Shown: in pieces, positions 42,878 through 55,284 of the stretch
How the letters are laid out: every line of letters begins with the position of its first letter
Position numbering within the stretch: the stretch's first letter is position 1
Source: Sorex araneus
Taxonomy: Eukaryota > Chordata > Mammalia > Eulipotyphla > Soricidae
Direction of reading: 5' to 3'
NCBI RefSeq assembly: GCF_027595985.1
Contig: NC_073313.1
Coordinates: forward strand, 85,232,899-85,296,898
DNA: 64,000 bases
Notes under the pieces: model-generated
Seen by the model: only the letters and a program-made list of their open reading frames with translations
Told to the model about the DNA's origin: nothing
Database searches by the model: none
Position numbers and translations under genes: made by a program

Positions 42878-43105
42878 GGGAGACTTTTGGGTCACACCCA
42901 GTAGTGCTCAGTGGTGCTCATGGGATACTCATGGCTCTGTGCTCAGAAAGCATGAATGTCCCCGGGGCATGATACTTTCCAGATTCTGGCTATTGTAAAT
43001 AGTGTGCTGCCATGAACATACCTAAGGTGCAGGAGATCAAACCATGGTTGGTCTCGTGCAAGGCAAGTACCTTAAACTCTATTCTACTTCTTTGACCCTG
43101 AAATC
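42878..43105 (-). mobile_element. Shrew SINE interrupted by an L1-derived segment
   Basis: GGGTCACACCCAGTAGTGC and GTGCTCAGAAAGCATGAATG begin the reverse SINE and GCAAGGCAAGTACC ends it. Between about 42968 and 43025 lies antisense L1 sequence. Confidence 0.75.
42979..43023 (-). repeat. 45-bp inverted repeat, right arm
   Basis: Perfect reverse complement of 42581-42625, located inside the reverse SINE. Confidence 0.95.
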
Positions 43106-43425
43106 TGGTCCCCTTTGAATTCCAGATACTGAGGACTTTCCTGTATCTGAGACTTTCAAAGCCCTTAAAAGTTTCCTACATAGAGTATCCTCATTTTTAG
43201 GAGAAGCATGACGAGGCATTTAAGAGTGAAGTGTCATAATGTCTGCAATATACATTCAATAAGTGAAAATAGATAGGGAGAGAGAGAACGTGGAAATGTG
43301 GCAAATTGCTGATGAGGGTACACACAAGTATTTTTTCTGCTTCTCTTTCTATTTTATTGTATGTTAAGTTTGAAAATATAAAACCTTAGGGAAATATCCT
43401 CATATAAGCAGCCACTTCACATTCT

Positions 43426-43599
43426 TTTTTTTTTCTTTTTGGGTCACACCCGGCGATGCACAGGGGTCACTCCTGGCTCTGCACTCAGGAATTACCCCTG
43501 GTGCTGCTCAGGGGATCATATGGGATGCTGGGAATCGAACCCAGGTCGGCCACGTGCAAGGCAAACGCCATACCCGCTGTGCTACCACTCCAGCTCCAA
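43426..43599 (-). mobile_element. Young shrew SINE, reverse, with target-site duplication
   Basis: T-rich start, GGGTCACACCCGGCGATGC, GGGAATCGAACCCAGG and GCTACCACTCCAGCTCC. Flanked by ACATTCTT at 43419-43426 and 43600-43607. Confidence 0.92.
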
Positions 43600-43929
43600 A
43601 CATTCTTATACTAAAATATGGGACCAAGGGTATAGCACCTCCTCCACTGTTCCACAAAACAAATCACTAATTCAGCAAGAGAAACCAGATGGAACCTACC
43701 ATGTACCATTTGGATGTCTCAGATGGAGCTTGAATGTTGAGATATGGCTGCATGCACTGAGTGAGATTGTGTGTGTGTGTGTGTGGAGGGAGGGTTACAG
43801 TCAGAAGGCAAGTGGGGACCCCAAAGAAGTTCCTTAAATTCTAGTCAAAGCTGCAATATTTCTAGAAAGAATATTTTTAATTTTAGGATTCTTTGATCAG
43901 GGTAATAAATTTCATTGGAGAGAGTTTGG

Positions 43930-44060
43930 CCTCTACATTCCAAGGTGGCATTACGTTCTAGGGAGAGGAAGTGATTTACCTAACATCGCCCAGCACATTA
44001 GTAGTCAAAATGGGACTAGAAGCTGAGTATCCAACCTACTGGTTTGAGGTTTGCTCCACT
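43930..44060 (+). repeat. MIR-like fragment
   Basis: GAAGTGATTTACCTAACATCGCCCAGCAC is the MIR 3' block. 43600-43930 and 44060-44505 hold nothing else, except a short TG run near 43770. Confidence 0.5.
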
Positions 44061-44509
44061 ATCTCATTCTGTCAAGGTGGGAACCTTGATTTATGGGTGT
44101 TGGAAAGGTCACCTACCCACCCTAGGGCTTTTGCTCTTCAGCTGAACATGGTACTTGGGGAATTTGTTGTCAGTGAGACTCCATGCCTCTGGGAGCAGAG
44201 CACTGGAATATGGGATCTGTCACATCCCATTGGGATGAATGACCTCATGCTGAAATTGTGACAACTGGATCAGTAGAATCTGAGAGTGCCACCTGTAGAG
44301 TCCATCCTGGTTCACTTGGCTTATGCACCGTGGATGGTCAAGGAAGAGGCAGCCATGAAAAATGTCCTGAACACTAGTTGTAGGAGACTTTTCCACCTCT
44401 CTCAGACCCTAAGTGATTTATTTATATACTCGGTCAGACACTCACAGGATTGGGTCATAACTTAGCTTGGCTGGACTCTCCTGAAGGATAAATGGCAATG
44501 TTTTGTAGT

Positions 44510-44765
44510 TTTTTTAATTGGATCACCATGAGACACATGGTTACAAAATTGATCATGATTGAGTTTCAGTCATACAATGTTTCAACACCATTCCATTCAC
44601 CAGTGTACATTTCCCACACCAGTGTCTCCAGCTTCCCTCCTATCCCCACTTCTCTTCCCTCCTCCAAGATCACACCTCTATGGCGGACACTTCCCGCTCC
44701 CCTTTCTCATTTTTCCTTTTGGGCACTGTGGTTTGCAATATTGTTACTGAAAGGGTGTCATGCCT
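44510..44765 (-). mobile_element. L1 3' end, reverse
   Basis: TTGGATCACCATGAGACAC, TGAGTTTCAGTCATACAATG and GGGCACTGTGGTTTGC: same 3' UTR as at 39.5 and 41.6 kb. Confidence 0.75.
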
Positions 44766-44984
44766 ACCCCTTTACCTCCTTTCAGGACTCAATTCTTGTC
44801 CAGAGTGATCATTTCCAACTATCATTGTCATAGTGGTCCCTTCTCTGTCCTAACTGCACTCCTCCCTTTGTGGCAAGCTTCCTATCATGAACCCAGTGAG
44901 AATGCCAACTGGTCTAGCCTTTTGTGGAATAGGGACATTTTACTATGAAGATTGATAAATCACATTAGTAGCTGTGGGTGGAAG

Positions 44985-45070
44985 CAGACAGAGCAAGCAG
45001 GGAGAGGGCAAAGGGAAGGGAGAAAAGCAAAGGGTAGGAGAGGTAAGAAAAAGGGAAAAAGAAGATGCAA
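44985..45070 (+). repeat. Polypurine tract
   Basis: GGGAGAGGGCAAAGGGAAGG and AAGAAAAAGGGAAAAAGAAG. Low complexity. Confidence 0.8.
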
Positions 45071-45529
45071 TGAAGGAATTTTCTTGCACACTGCTGAAAT
45101 CTCTGAACCTTCATTTTCTCTTTCTTTTAATCACTCTCTATATTAATTGCCATTTGTCAATGCAAGGAAGTCTTTCTTCACTGTGACTCAATCTTGGAAC
45201 AACCAAAACCCTAAACAGGGAAGGAATCAGAACTCTACCTAGATACCCGTTTTTACCTCAGTGCTGAGTTGTGCTTCTCCCCTGAAGTCTTACATCTCAG
45301 GTATGGTGGATGCCCATGTATAAACACTAAAAACCAAGGGCAAACGATGCTAAGGATTAACTATCTGCCAAACTACTTTGGACCTGACACTCACACCCCT
45401 GACTTCCGGGGTTCAGCCTTCTCTCTTACTTTCAAGAGCCTTGGATTTATGTCTGTGCCACTCTATTCTACAGTTTCCAGGAGATTTGTCAAATTTATTG
45501 CAAACCAAGGTACAAAGTAAGGGGGGAGC

Positions 45530-45905
45530 AGAATCTCCTGACCCCACACTAGGCTGTCTTCACCGGGGCACCTAGAAGGGGGGGTTGAGTTTCCCGCCCC
45601 GCCCCAAGCAGAACCCTGGCAGCCAAAATCCTCCAGAACCCAGCTGCAGCCATGCTCAAGTGCTCAACGCCACTCTCCACATGCTTGGACGAGCCTCACC
45701 CATGAAAGAACAGGCAGAGGAACCCAGGTATGTGGGACCTGTGGCTGATATCTCGAAGCCTGCTCAGATTGGGACTGGCTCTCCTCCACCCAGTTGCCCA
45801 GTTTTCCAGTAGCTTGGCAGTCACACCCACAAACTGCCCCCAGTGCTATGTAATCCCATCAATGGCCAAGATCCAGAGACTGTAAAATAAAGCTCCCAGA
45901 GGAGA
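45530..45905 (+). repeat. Unclassified dispersed repeat, copy 2
   Basis: Second copy of the element at 880-1290. This copy retains TGTAAAATAAAGCTCCCAGA near its end, which includes an AATAAA. Flanks differ between copies, so the shared unit is about 360-400 bp. Confidence 0.65.
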
Positions 45906-47120
45906 GCGATGCAGTATTTCCTGGAGTATGTGGTTGCATTCACGGCAGTGTGACCGCTTATACTCTAGCCCACTGATGTACCTAACATAGCATACATTTG
46001 TTTGGTTTTAACATACTTCCTTGCATTCTCTTATATATGGTCCTAAATGTCTCCAGAATCAAATACAACAACATTTACACACTTCCCTCTTATTGTGGTC
46101 GAAAGATGCTTGCTGGTGGGGTGGGTGTTTGAATATTATCTGTAATGAACTATTGTGATCTACTTTATGAAAATAAAATATATAAAAATAGCAAAAATAA
46201 CAAAGTATGTGGGAGGGGTGCTACCAGAGACAGAAGTTGCTACCTAGAACCAAAGAGCAGCCATACCAGAGAGGAAGGATGGCAGCTCTCATATCAGGTG
46301 TAGCAAAGGCATTTAATGCATTCAACAGGCTAAGTTTGCATGTCAAATTGAAGATTAGGATATAGCCAGAAAGTTGTTCTTTTGCCCTCTATGAAAGAAA
46401 CTTGGCTAGATGACCACTATCTGGGTCAGCTCTACCTTAACAAAATAGAGGACAATTTGAGTTTCTGAGTGACTGTGGATCCTTACTTTGTTTTAAGAAG
46501 GGGAACTTGGAACTTCTTCCAGAAGAGGATTACACTGTGGAGTCTGCATACGGGTGTTAAATTATAAGTTCTTCTAGATAGCCAAAATCTGGGACCCAGT
46601 ATCCTAGGATATGAATCACAGCTCTCTCCAACCTTCAAAGGGAATATAGTCATGACTATGCCCACCCCAGATCACAATGTTGCTGTTCTCAGACACTGGC
46701 CTGAAGGATAGAGTCAGGAGGAGTGGGGATATTAGGGCCCAGAGCCAAGTTCAAGTACTGAATACAAAATTTTAGTTTCTCTGGGGGATTTTCCCCTTTG
46801 CTCTACACTGAAAAGAAGAAAGGACTGTTTCTGTTACCCTCCTCACTGAGTAACTGAGCTTAGCCCCTCCTGCTGCTGTCATGAGCTCAGAGAACAAGTG
46901 GCCTCTCATCCTGTCTATCCTAACTTTATTTGTCTTCTTTGCAGAACTCGACATTGCAATTGCCTCTGTTTACTCCCCGTTTATTGAAACACTCTATGTT
47001 TTGGCTTGAGAACACTCTGCTATATTTGTTTTCATATCTCCTATTTTTTTGCTGTGCTGCATTCTCCTCTGGTACCCTACATGGAAGTCTCCTTCTAGTT
47101 CCTATCATTCATGTCCTATC
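45906..47120. other. Upstream intergenic, nothing recognised
   Basis: Single copy. The first few hundred bases may belong to the preceding element but are unmatched here. Confidence 0.45.
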
Positions 47121-47124
47121 CTAG

Positions 47125-47270
47125 CATGGAAGAGCTCATTCCTTATCCCTCAGAATCATCCACAGCACCCAAAACAATATCCTGAGCTAGTAGACAATGT
47201 TTACCTAGTTGGTTAATATTTGTCAATTGCACAGATCCTGGTACATAAAAAAATGTTTATACAAAGGCTA
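47125..47270 (+). repeat. Possible L2 3' fragment
   Basis: Weak: CCACAGCACCCAAAACAATA, then GTTGGTTAATATTTGTC. Confidence 0.35.
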
Positions 47271-47392
47271 TTATGTGCATCCTCCAGTTTCCAAACATGT
47301 CCTTTATATTTACCTGATTCCATCTTCATAAATAATATTTTGAAAATGATTCTTTATTATTCATATTCTTATACGAGTGAGTAGAGGAATGG

Positions 47393-47755
47393 AGCTAATA
47401 TTTGCTTTCTGCATATTCTGCACAAAGTGCTTTATAAACATTTAAATATTCACCAAGGCCCTGTGAAGTAGGTGTTCTTAGCCACATTTTACAGATAAGA
47501 AAACTGAGGCGGGGCTGGAATGATAGCACAGCAGGGAGAGCGTTTGCCTTGCACGCAGCAGACATGGATTCGATTCCCAGCATCCCATATGGTCCCCTGA
47601 GTACTGCCAGGAGTGATTCTTGAGTGCAAAGCCAGGAGTAACCCCTGTGCAACTCCGGGTGTGACCCAAAAAGCAAATATAAATAAATAAATTTTTTAAA
47701 AAAGAAAACTGAAGCACAGAGAGATGCCCGGGATCACTAAGACACTCTAATTTAC
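47393..47755 (+). repeat. MIR split by a young SINE
   Basis: MIR from 47393 (GCACAAAGTGCTTTATAAAC, ACAGATAAGAAAACTGAGGC) resumes at 47702 with AAGAAAACTGAAGCACAGAG. The SINE sits in between. Confidence 0.85.
47511..47701 (+). mobile_element. Young shrew SINE inserted in MIR, with TSD
   Basis: GGGGCTGGAATGATAGCACA head and GGGTGTGACCCAAAAAGC tail. Flanking repeats are AAGAAAACTGAGGC (47497-47510) and AAGAAAACTGAAGC (47702-47715). Confidence 0.93.
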
Positions 47756-48004
47756 CTCCTCTGCTTCTTCATTGTTCTGTAAAGTTGAGCATATCCAATT
47801 CAGTGAGGAATATTGGAGAAGCATATGAAAAGCATAACAAAGTGATATTGTAATTATTGTTTACATCTATGCATTCGAGGGGGGATTATTCCTATGAAAT
47901 TTAATGGCAGGCTGACAAAGAGCTGAAGAAGAAAATAAAGCCCTTCTATTTCCAACTATTCTTTGCTTCCCCATTTCATGTTAAAAATAATAGGAAATAA
48001 TTGC

Positions 48005-48195
48005 TTAGTTACTAACTGTGGGCCAGCACACACTATACTTGTTTAATACTCTAAACTTGTTAATACTCTAAACAAGTATAGTTCATGCTTTCTTATCCTT
48101 GTCACCACCCTAGGCCATAGGGGCTGATTATTATAGCTTAATTTACATGTAAAGTAATTACATCTCACAGAGTTAAGTAATTCGTTCAATAACCG
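48005..48195 (+). repeat. MIR-like element with a small internal duplication
   Basis: TTACTAACTGTGGGCCAGC, GTCACCACCCTAGG and ACATCTCACAGAGTTAAGTAATTCG. ACTTGTTTAATACTCTAAAC is partly duplicated inside. Confidence 0.55.
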
Positions 48196-48199
48196 CTGT

Positions 48200-49415
48200 T
48201 TTGACTCCACAGCTAATGTTCTCTCAACATGACTGGGATGCTTTTCCAAGGCAAGAGGGAACCTCCATTCAGAGAGATAATGTGATGTCATATCTCCTGT
48301 CTCTGTATCTTACTTGTTTTTTTTTTTTTTTTACTCTGGGCCTGCTGCTTGCCTCTCTTTGAGGATGGGACTGCTCTATATTATCAGAAATCTTTCTATC
48401 TGTGCTCTATATCCTCAAGCACAATATAGGTTCTGCCAAACTTCTTTAGACCCCCCACAGAGAGTTCTCGTTAAAACCTTGTGTGATAAGCACAAGGCAC
48501 TCCTCAGTGGAGAGAATTATTAATAAACCATCAGGCAAAGCCCTTTTCGTCTCCAAATGAGTTGAGCCTTCGGTGCTTAGGAGATGTATCAATTTCTCGC
48601 TTTCCCACAGCTTGAAGTCATGAGCCCACACTCCCCGCCTCCACATGGCATCCATTCTCCTGGGAGGTTCAGTAACGTCAGAATTTTTTCACTGAAAGGT
48701 TGAATTATGTGTGTGACTTTAGGAGGATGAGGTCTCAGTAAAGGGGAAGAAGTATTCAGGCTGTGATTTTTGCATGCAGGTGGACCCTTGGGATGTTTCT
48801 TGCCATGGGAGATAATGTCTCTATCTCTAGCAGCCACACAATATGCTCTAAAGATTGCTAGTGTTATTATTAGAAATATTAACACTCACTCTTAGAAATA
48901 TTAGCACTCATTTGTATAACAAAATTCCATTTATGCATAAGGCTCTGGCAAAGAATTTATGCATAATGCCTCTTGCAGTATTCTGACTTTAATATTCACC
49001 CCCCAAAACCATCTTCTGTTCATATTTTGAGGAAAAGAGCTTTCCCAAAGGAAGCTATCAGTTGAAATCCTGAAAAGAAAATGTTAGCTAGCTAGAATAG
49101 AAGGCCAGCAATGATCCTGCTGAAAAAACATGCCTTTGAGTTTATTTAGAACTTGAATGTAAATCCTTCTCTTTACCTGCTTCCAGAAACAGCAGGGCCC
49201 TCCTTGTTCAAAGAGAAACCTCAGCTCCTCTTACCAATAGGAGAAGGAAAGAAATCGGAGTGCAGGGGGTAAGAAGAGGTGGACTGGAAGTAATGGAGGG
49301 AGGGTGGGCAGGGATTAAGGGCCTTTGGTACATAGATGGTGTCGAGGAGTGGAATAGCTAAATATCCTGTATGCCAGAGTCAATGCTTTTAAGCAGGAGA
49401 TCCAAACCACAACAG
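48200..49415. other. Upstream intergenic, nothing recognised
   Basis: T16 run near 48317; short duplication TTAGAAATATTA(A/G)CACTCA at 48868-48912. No gene. Confidence 0.5.
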
Positions 49416-49419
49416 CCAA

Positions 49420-49600
49420 ACTTAAAATTGTGCCTGTCAAAGAGGTAGGCTGGGGCTTGTGGTAGATGTAAGGGAACCTGGGGACACTGTTGGAGGGAAG
49501 TTGACACTAGCGGTGGGACTGGTGCTGGAACATTGTATACTAAAATTAATTATGATTAACTTTGTAAATCAGAGTATCTTAATAAAAAATAAAAATAAAT
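49420..49600 (+). mobile_element. L1 3' end with A-rich tail
   Basis: GGGACACTGTTGGAGGGAAG, TGCTGGAACATTGTATAC and AACTTTGTAAATCAGAG followed by AATAAAAAATAAAAAT. Confidence 0.65.
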
Positions 49601-49689
49601 GAAAATAAAATAATCTGGATCAACGATACCTCTGATACATTACATTAAAATGATTTGAATATTTTGAAAAGTAATTTTAAAAAGTTTCA

Positions 49690-49860
49690 TCTTTGGGACC
49701 AGAGTGCTACGAAAGCTGGGAGAGCATTTGCCTTGCATGCAGCCGACCTGTATGGCATCCTATATGGTCCCCTGAGCACTGCCAGGAGAATCTGCTGACT
49801 GCAGAACCAGGAATAATCCCGTAGCATCATCAAGCATACCTCCCCCCACAAAAAACAGTT
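49690..49860 (+). mobile_element. Shrew-type SINE
   Basis: GCATTTGCCTTGCATGCAGC, CCTATATGGTCCCCTGAGCA and an A-rich end. Confidence 0.82.
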
Positions 49861-49865
49861 CACCT

Positions 49866-50062
49866 TCCAGGACCCAGAGAGATAGTACAGCAAGTAGGGT
49901 GCTTGCTTCCCTTGCATGTAGCTGACACTGGTTCCATCCCTGGTGTCAAATAAGGTTCCCCAAGCGCTGGCAGGAGTGACCCCTGAGCTGAGAGATCCCT
50001 GAGCCAGCAGTAAGGCCTGAGCGCTGCCTGCCAGGTGCGGCATAAAAAACAAAACAAAATAT
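49866..50062 (+). mobile_element. Shrew-type SINE, tandem neighbour of the previous copy
   Basis: GGACCCAGAGAGATAGTACA head, GCAGGAGTGACCCCTGAGCT, and a GGTGCGGCATAAAAAACAAA tail. Confidence 0.82.
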
Positions 50063-50199
50063 TCACTTTCCAGGTCTCTTTTCCCCATTGATGGTCTCAA
50101 GGACATCTCTTGTGGAAACTGGCTCAACAATAGTCTCTGCCCCTCCCCCACCAATTTTCTCATGCATTTGTATGAGTTCCCTCTGCAGCCTGCAGAAAG

Positions 50200-50440
50200 G
50201 CAGTAGGAATAATCATAGCTGCAACTCATGGAGCTTTTACTATGAGTCAAGCACTAAATTATGCACTTTACGTACATGATTTCTTTCATACCCATAATAG
50301 TCCTTTGAGAAAGTTTTAGTAGGATCTGCACTTTACGGAGGAGGACATTGAGGTTCTGGGTGAGGAAGAAATCTGCCAAAACCCACACAGGTAGATAATG
50401 CAGTGTCAGCATTCAAACCCGAGTCTACCAGACAGTGAAA
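50200..50440 (+). repeat. MIR
   Basis: GAGCTTTTACTATGAGTCAAGCACTAAATTATGC, CACTTTACGGAGGAGGACATTGAGG and CAAACCCGAGTCTACCAGAC in MIR order. Confidence 0.7.
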
Positions 50441-51705
50441 TTCTGTGAGATACTGTCTCTCCGTATTGACTTCTGTTTCCTAGATGGGCACAGTGAGATT
50501 CCTCAAACAGAAAGCAGTCAAAGGAAAGACTCTCAGGGAGACAGAAAAGGAGAGTTTTCCTCCCCATTCTGCCTGTAACAGGCGACATGATTCTGGGTGA
50601 GTCACTTAAAAGATCCTGCTTCTGAATTTGCAAACAGGGTCCAGAGTGTGGGAGACTCAAAAATGATGAGCTGTGGAAGGTTATTCCTGAAAAATTTATG
50701 TTTTAAAAGCACCATGCAAATGTGAAGTGCTCCTCATCATAATCCTTAACATTATTATTCCAGTTATTCATCTACCAATGAACCTGGGATAGAGTCCTGG
50801 CTCTGCCCCTGAATCCGGGTGCTCTTTAGGTGCAGAGACAAATGGTCTCAGGGAGTCAAGGTGATCCATTATCCGGATATGGATTATTTCTCAGAAGTAA
50901 ATCGTTAGCCCTGTCGGGCGGCTGATGAATTCTCCCACTGCACCTTGGGGGCTCATCGCTCTGCATGGGACGTGCAGGGAATACAAACAGTGACTGGAGT
51001 TGCAGTGGAACTGCAGACAGGGTCCTGGGGGCAGGGAACAAGTAGGTTCAGGTTAGATTCCAAGGAGCAGTACTGATCCCAATCATAGTGACATGACAGA
51101 TAGTGATCCCTACCTATAGCACTATCCAAAGCAGAAAATGGGTAGTTTCTCTCCCAAAGCCTGAAGCATCCTTAAGGCAAACAAAGCACATAAAAGTCAA
51201 CAGATTCGTATATAGAAACAACTGACGGATTAATAAGAAGAACAGGGAAAAACAACATAAATAGGAAAACTGAAATGGAGAAAGGCAGGTAGGGATAAAA
51301 ACAAGGACAAGTACACACATATACAGAGAGAGAGAAAGGAGAGAGAAATAAATTAAAGGTCATAGATATTAGATACCTGGATTAGGAGGAATCTAGTAAA
51401 TAGGAAAAAAACAGAAGAAAGAGCTATGAGGAAAGGGAGAAAGTAAAGAGAAGGTGAGAGTAAATCTTTAAAAAAAACACCAAGATTCAAAAAAAATTCC
51501 TAAAAGTAAAAATATACACAGAAAGAATTAAATAAAGTAAAATGTATTGATAAATCTATGGATTCCTAGAAAAACTTTGTAACAGTTTGTAGTAAGTAAA
51601 TAAAAATATCATGTCACTCCTGTTAATCAGTCTGTGGGTTAGTGGGCCATCCTTCCCAGAAAACAGACATATGTTTCTAGTTAGTTTAAGTGATTATATT
51701 CAAAG
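50441..51705. other. Upstream intergenic, A/G-rich in the second half
   Basis: 51230-51560 is A/G-rich low-complexity DNA. No gene. Confidence 0.5.
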
Positions 51706-51710
51706 GACCC

Positions 51711-52404
51711 TTCAGGCAAGAGCTTATTTCGTTGTTTTTTTGTTTTTTGTTTTTGTTTTGTTTTAAATTTTTTTTATTAGAGAATCACTGTGATGTGCAG
51801 TTTCAAACTTATGAACTTTTGTGTTTGCATTTCACTCATACAGTGATCGTTTACCCATCCCTCCACCTGTGCCCATTCACCTCCACCAATGATCCCAGTA
51901 TCCTTCTCACCACCAAGCCCCCATCCACCACCACCCCACCCTGCCTCTGCAGCAGGGCATTCCCCTTTGTTCTCTCTCCTTTTGGGTGTTGAGGTATTGA
52001 GTAGCCTTCATGTTCGGTCTATAGTCTCCTTTTAGTTCGCATCTTCCAAACTGAATGGGTTCTCCCAACATCCTCTACTTCGTATTCCCTTCTCTATCTG
52101 AGTTGCCTTTTCCCTCAGCATGTGAGGCCAGTTTCCAAGCTGTGGGGCATACCTTCTGGTCCTTATCTAATACTCTTATATGTTAGTCTCCCACTCTGTT
52201 ATTTTATATTCCACAGATGAGTGCAATCTTTCTGTCTATCTCTCTCTTTCTGACTCATTTCACTCAACATGATACTTTCCATGTTGATCCACTTATATGC
52301 AAATTTCGTGACTTCATCTTTTCTAACAGCTGCATAGTATTCCATTCTGTAGATGTACCAAAGTTTCTTTGGGCATTCTGGTTTTTTCCAGATTCAGGCA
52401 AGAG
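51711..52404 (-). mobile_element. L1 3' end, reverse, with 12-bp TSD
   Basis: TTCAGGCAAGAG flanks the element at 51711-51722 and 52393-52404. Starts with a T-rich tail (about 51730-51780), AGAATCACTGTGATG, CATCCCTCCACCTGTGCCC and continues to the antisense of the ORF2 end (TGCATAGTATTCCATTCTG). A 5'-truncated, uninverted insertion. Confidence 0.88.
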
Positions 52405-52639
52405 TTTAAATGATGAAATATCAGGTCCTCTGTGGTTAAGACACATTTCAGATCTGTTTTGACTCCTACTTTAGGACTTGGGCTCCCTCACCTATTCCAG
52501 CATCCTTTTTACCTCACCAAACATTCTTTATCTCCTCTTCAATTTGAGGCAAATGAGAAGGAAAGACTGAGCAATGAGTTCCAATAACTATACCCTCAAT
52601 TGAATGAGACAAGCACATATGATTTTTACTGTATAAGAA

Positions 52640-52735
52640 GTGTTCCAACATCCAGACTGAAATGAAATCAGGAACAACTTTGTAACTATGTACCTCACAA
52701 TGAGTCAATTTAAAATGTAAAAATAAAATAAAAGA
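52640..52735 (+). mobile_element. L1 3' terminal fragment
   Basis: GTTCCAACATCCAGACTGAAATG, GGAACAACTTTGTAACTATG and an AAAATAAAATAAAA tail. Confidence 0.6.
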
Positions 52736-52739
52736 AGTG

Positions 52740-53275
52740 TTCCTTGCAAAAGCAATTTGAAAACCTCCGGTTATACAAGGACAGATGATCTTTAAGGGTC
52801 CTGCCCAGGAGTGCATGACTAAGAGCTAATTTGTTCAAATATAGACCCTCAGTAATTGGACAGACCTTGATTAAATTTTCTGAGCCAAATGTGACGTCAC
52901 TGTCGGCCCCAATAATATTTATCTGTGGCCGCAGTCTATTGATTTTGTATAGTATCAATATTTCTTGGCACAGTTTCCAGTGCTGACTATAGACTCATGA
53001 TTATGTGAAATATTCAAGATTGAGATGCCCTCCCAGTTAAGCCACAGATGGTTGATGGTGTGTTTATCTGCCTTGGGCAATATGTATCAGTCCCTTTGGC
53101 TTGTGCTGGAACATGGAGAGTGAAACAATTACCTCTAAAAGGAATATGATGCTTGGGTAGTAGATCAAGTTGGCTCAAAGCTAACAGATCACAAAAAAAA
53201 GCCTGAGTGTATGAGTTTTGCTTTGCTCAGCTCTACTTGGATGCTATAATATATGCCTTAGGGCTCCTGTCTCAT
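52740..53275. other. Upstream intergenic, nothing recognised
   Basis: Single copy. No gene. Confidence 0.45.
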
Positions 53276-53279
53276 TTCA

Positions 53280-54185
53280 TATTCATTCATTCATTTATTC
53301 TATAGTGAGTTCTTTTACTGTGCCAAGCTGTGTGCCAATGCTAGAAGGGATACAAAGATAAACAGATACAGTCAGGAGAGAAATAACAAATATCTCTCAA
53401 TAACAAAAATCTCTCAAATATCTCATTTGTGAATCAGAATTCTGGTATAGTTACGGGCATTATAAGGGCTAAAGCCAAGAAATACTTATGATGTTCAGCA
53501 TCAACAAATAGGCTATGAATAAATATTTATGAGAAGAAATAGTTTTATTGGAATATTACTGTATATGCATGCTTTTAATTATTCCCACTGGCAAAACTGA
53601 TGAATCAGAAACTCTTTTGTATTCAATATTCAAGATGCATAGCATTATTATTATTAGTTCAGGTAAAATAATCTGATTTTTAAAGTACAATTCTAAGCAG
53701 TACAAGTTACCCTAATAGTTTTTATTTCTCTTTTAGTTACACTTTCTTGGTGATAGAGTTTGTTGCTAATGGTCTGAGAACACTGGTTATTTTTTTTTAG
53801 ATAATTAAGGTGTTTACTGCAAGAGAATGGAAGATTCATCACACTCCTTGATGCTGCCATGACACTGACCCTGTTATTCTCAAGTAGAAATATACTTGTA
53901 TAAATTTGTTTTCTTAGTCATCCATCCTTTTATTTAAAATTTTATCCATCTAACAGTACACCATGTCCCTTATTTGAAGTATATACAGAAGCAGATATGG
54001 GGACATGGAGAAATTTAGACATAGACCTTGCCCTTGAAGGGCATATGCTTCAGGAGAGAAATAACAAATAACTTGAGATATTTATGATGAATGCTGTAAC
54101 AAAGGTGTGGGCAAAGAAATGCTTCAAAAAACCAGGACTAAAAGTTGAAAGTAGCTAGAGAAGCTTTAAGAAACATATCACCATA
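53280..54185. repeat. Old interspersed repeat fragments
   Basis: ATTCATTCATTCATTTATTC then GATACAAAGATAAACAGATAC near 53280-53395; CTTGCCCTTGAAGGGCATATGC near 54026. Same ancient class as 11825-12640. Sequence between is unrecognised. Confidence 0.45.
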
Positions 54186-54420
54186 GCGGGGGTGGGGAGG
54201 TATGAAGGTCAGTCCAATTAATCACTGTGAAGGTGTTCAAAGCCAACCTAAAAAAGTTCTGTGTTTTTTTTTTAAATCAAGAGCATGCATTAGTCAGAAC
54301 CACAGCCAACTTCGCTACAGCAAGAAATCAGTTTGTGTCTGGGTTTAACCAAGAAAGAATTACATAAGTTTAACTCCTTCCATTTAAGATGAAATATACT
54401 CACTCCTTAAAAAACACTAT

Positions 54421-54600
54421 CATGACTGGAGAGATAGTGCAGCAGGTAGGGTACTTGCTTTCCATGTGGCTGACTGAGGTTTCAATCCTTGACATCCCAT
54501 ATGGTCCCCCAGGTCCCACCAGTAGAGATGCCTGAATGTTGAGCCAGGAGTAACTTATGGACATCACTAAGTGTGGCCCCCAAATCAAACAATTTTTTAA
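54421..54600 (+). mobile_element. Shrew-type SINE
   Basis: GACTGGAGAGATAGTGCAGC, CATCCCATATGGTCCCCCAG and GAGCCAGGAGTAAC. Confidence 0.85.
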
Positions 54601-55280
54601 AAATGCAGTAAAAGGTATGGTCAGAAATCAGTTATGGTGCACTAAATCTAGCTTCTCAAAATCAGACTTTCCTTGCCCACTTTATAAGCCTAACAAAGTG
54701 CTTCTCTCAAAAGGACAAAATAATTTTAGTATTACTGGGTACCATGGAGGCTTTCAAATTATTCACATTCCAAAGGAGACTTAATGATTTCCAAGATAAT
54801 TGGTTGTAAGAATAAGACCTTCTAAAAACCCAGCAATAGAATATTCGTGATGCCATGGGATGATTCAGAGCATTTGGCTTTAATTACTTTGATTTTCCGC
54901 CAGGATTTAATATATGAATATTATATTGCTATCTTCAATTTAATTTCTTGTGTAAATGGATTGTGGCAGAATCTCGTAGTACTGGAACTGAAACATAATT
55001 CAGCATGGGAGACACTATCTTAACTCATCTCATTAGTTGGGCCACTTGTTGTCCTTCAGGCTTTGACAGCCAGGAGATAGGAAAGTAGCAGAAGTGATGT
55101 GATATCTAAACCTGGGTCCAGACAGACATGAGCCATAGTGTCTATTTGATTACATTGTTGCATAGACATAGATAGAACTGAATTTTCAGGAGAAGTAAAA
55201 CACCCACTCTAGCCAATATGCAGATTCATTTCCAGGTCTTTTTTAACATACTGTAGTGCAGAAAGATTGAACACACATGG
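54601..55280. other. Upstream intergenic, nothing recognised
   Basis: Single copy, no gene. Confidence 0.45.
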
Positions 55281-55284
55281 AAAA

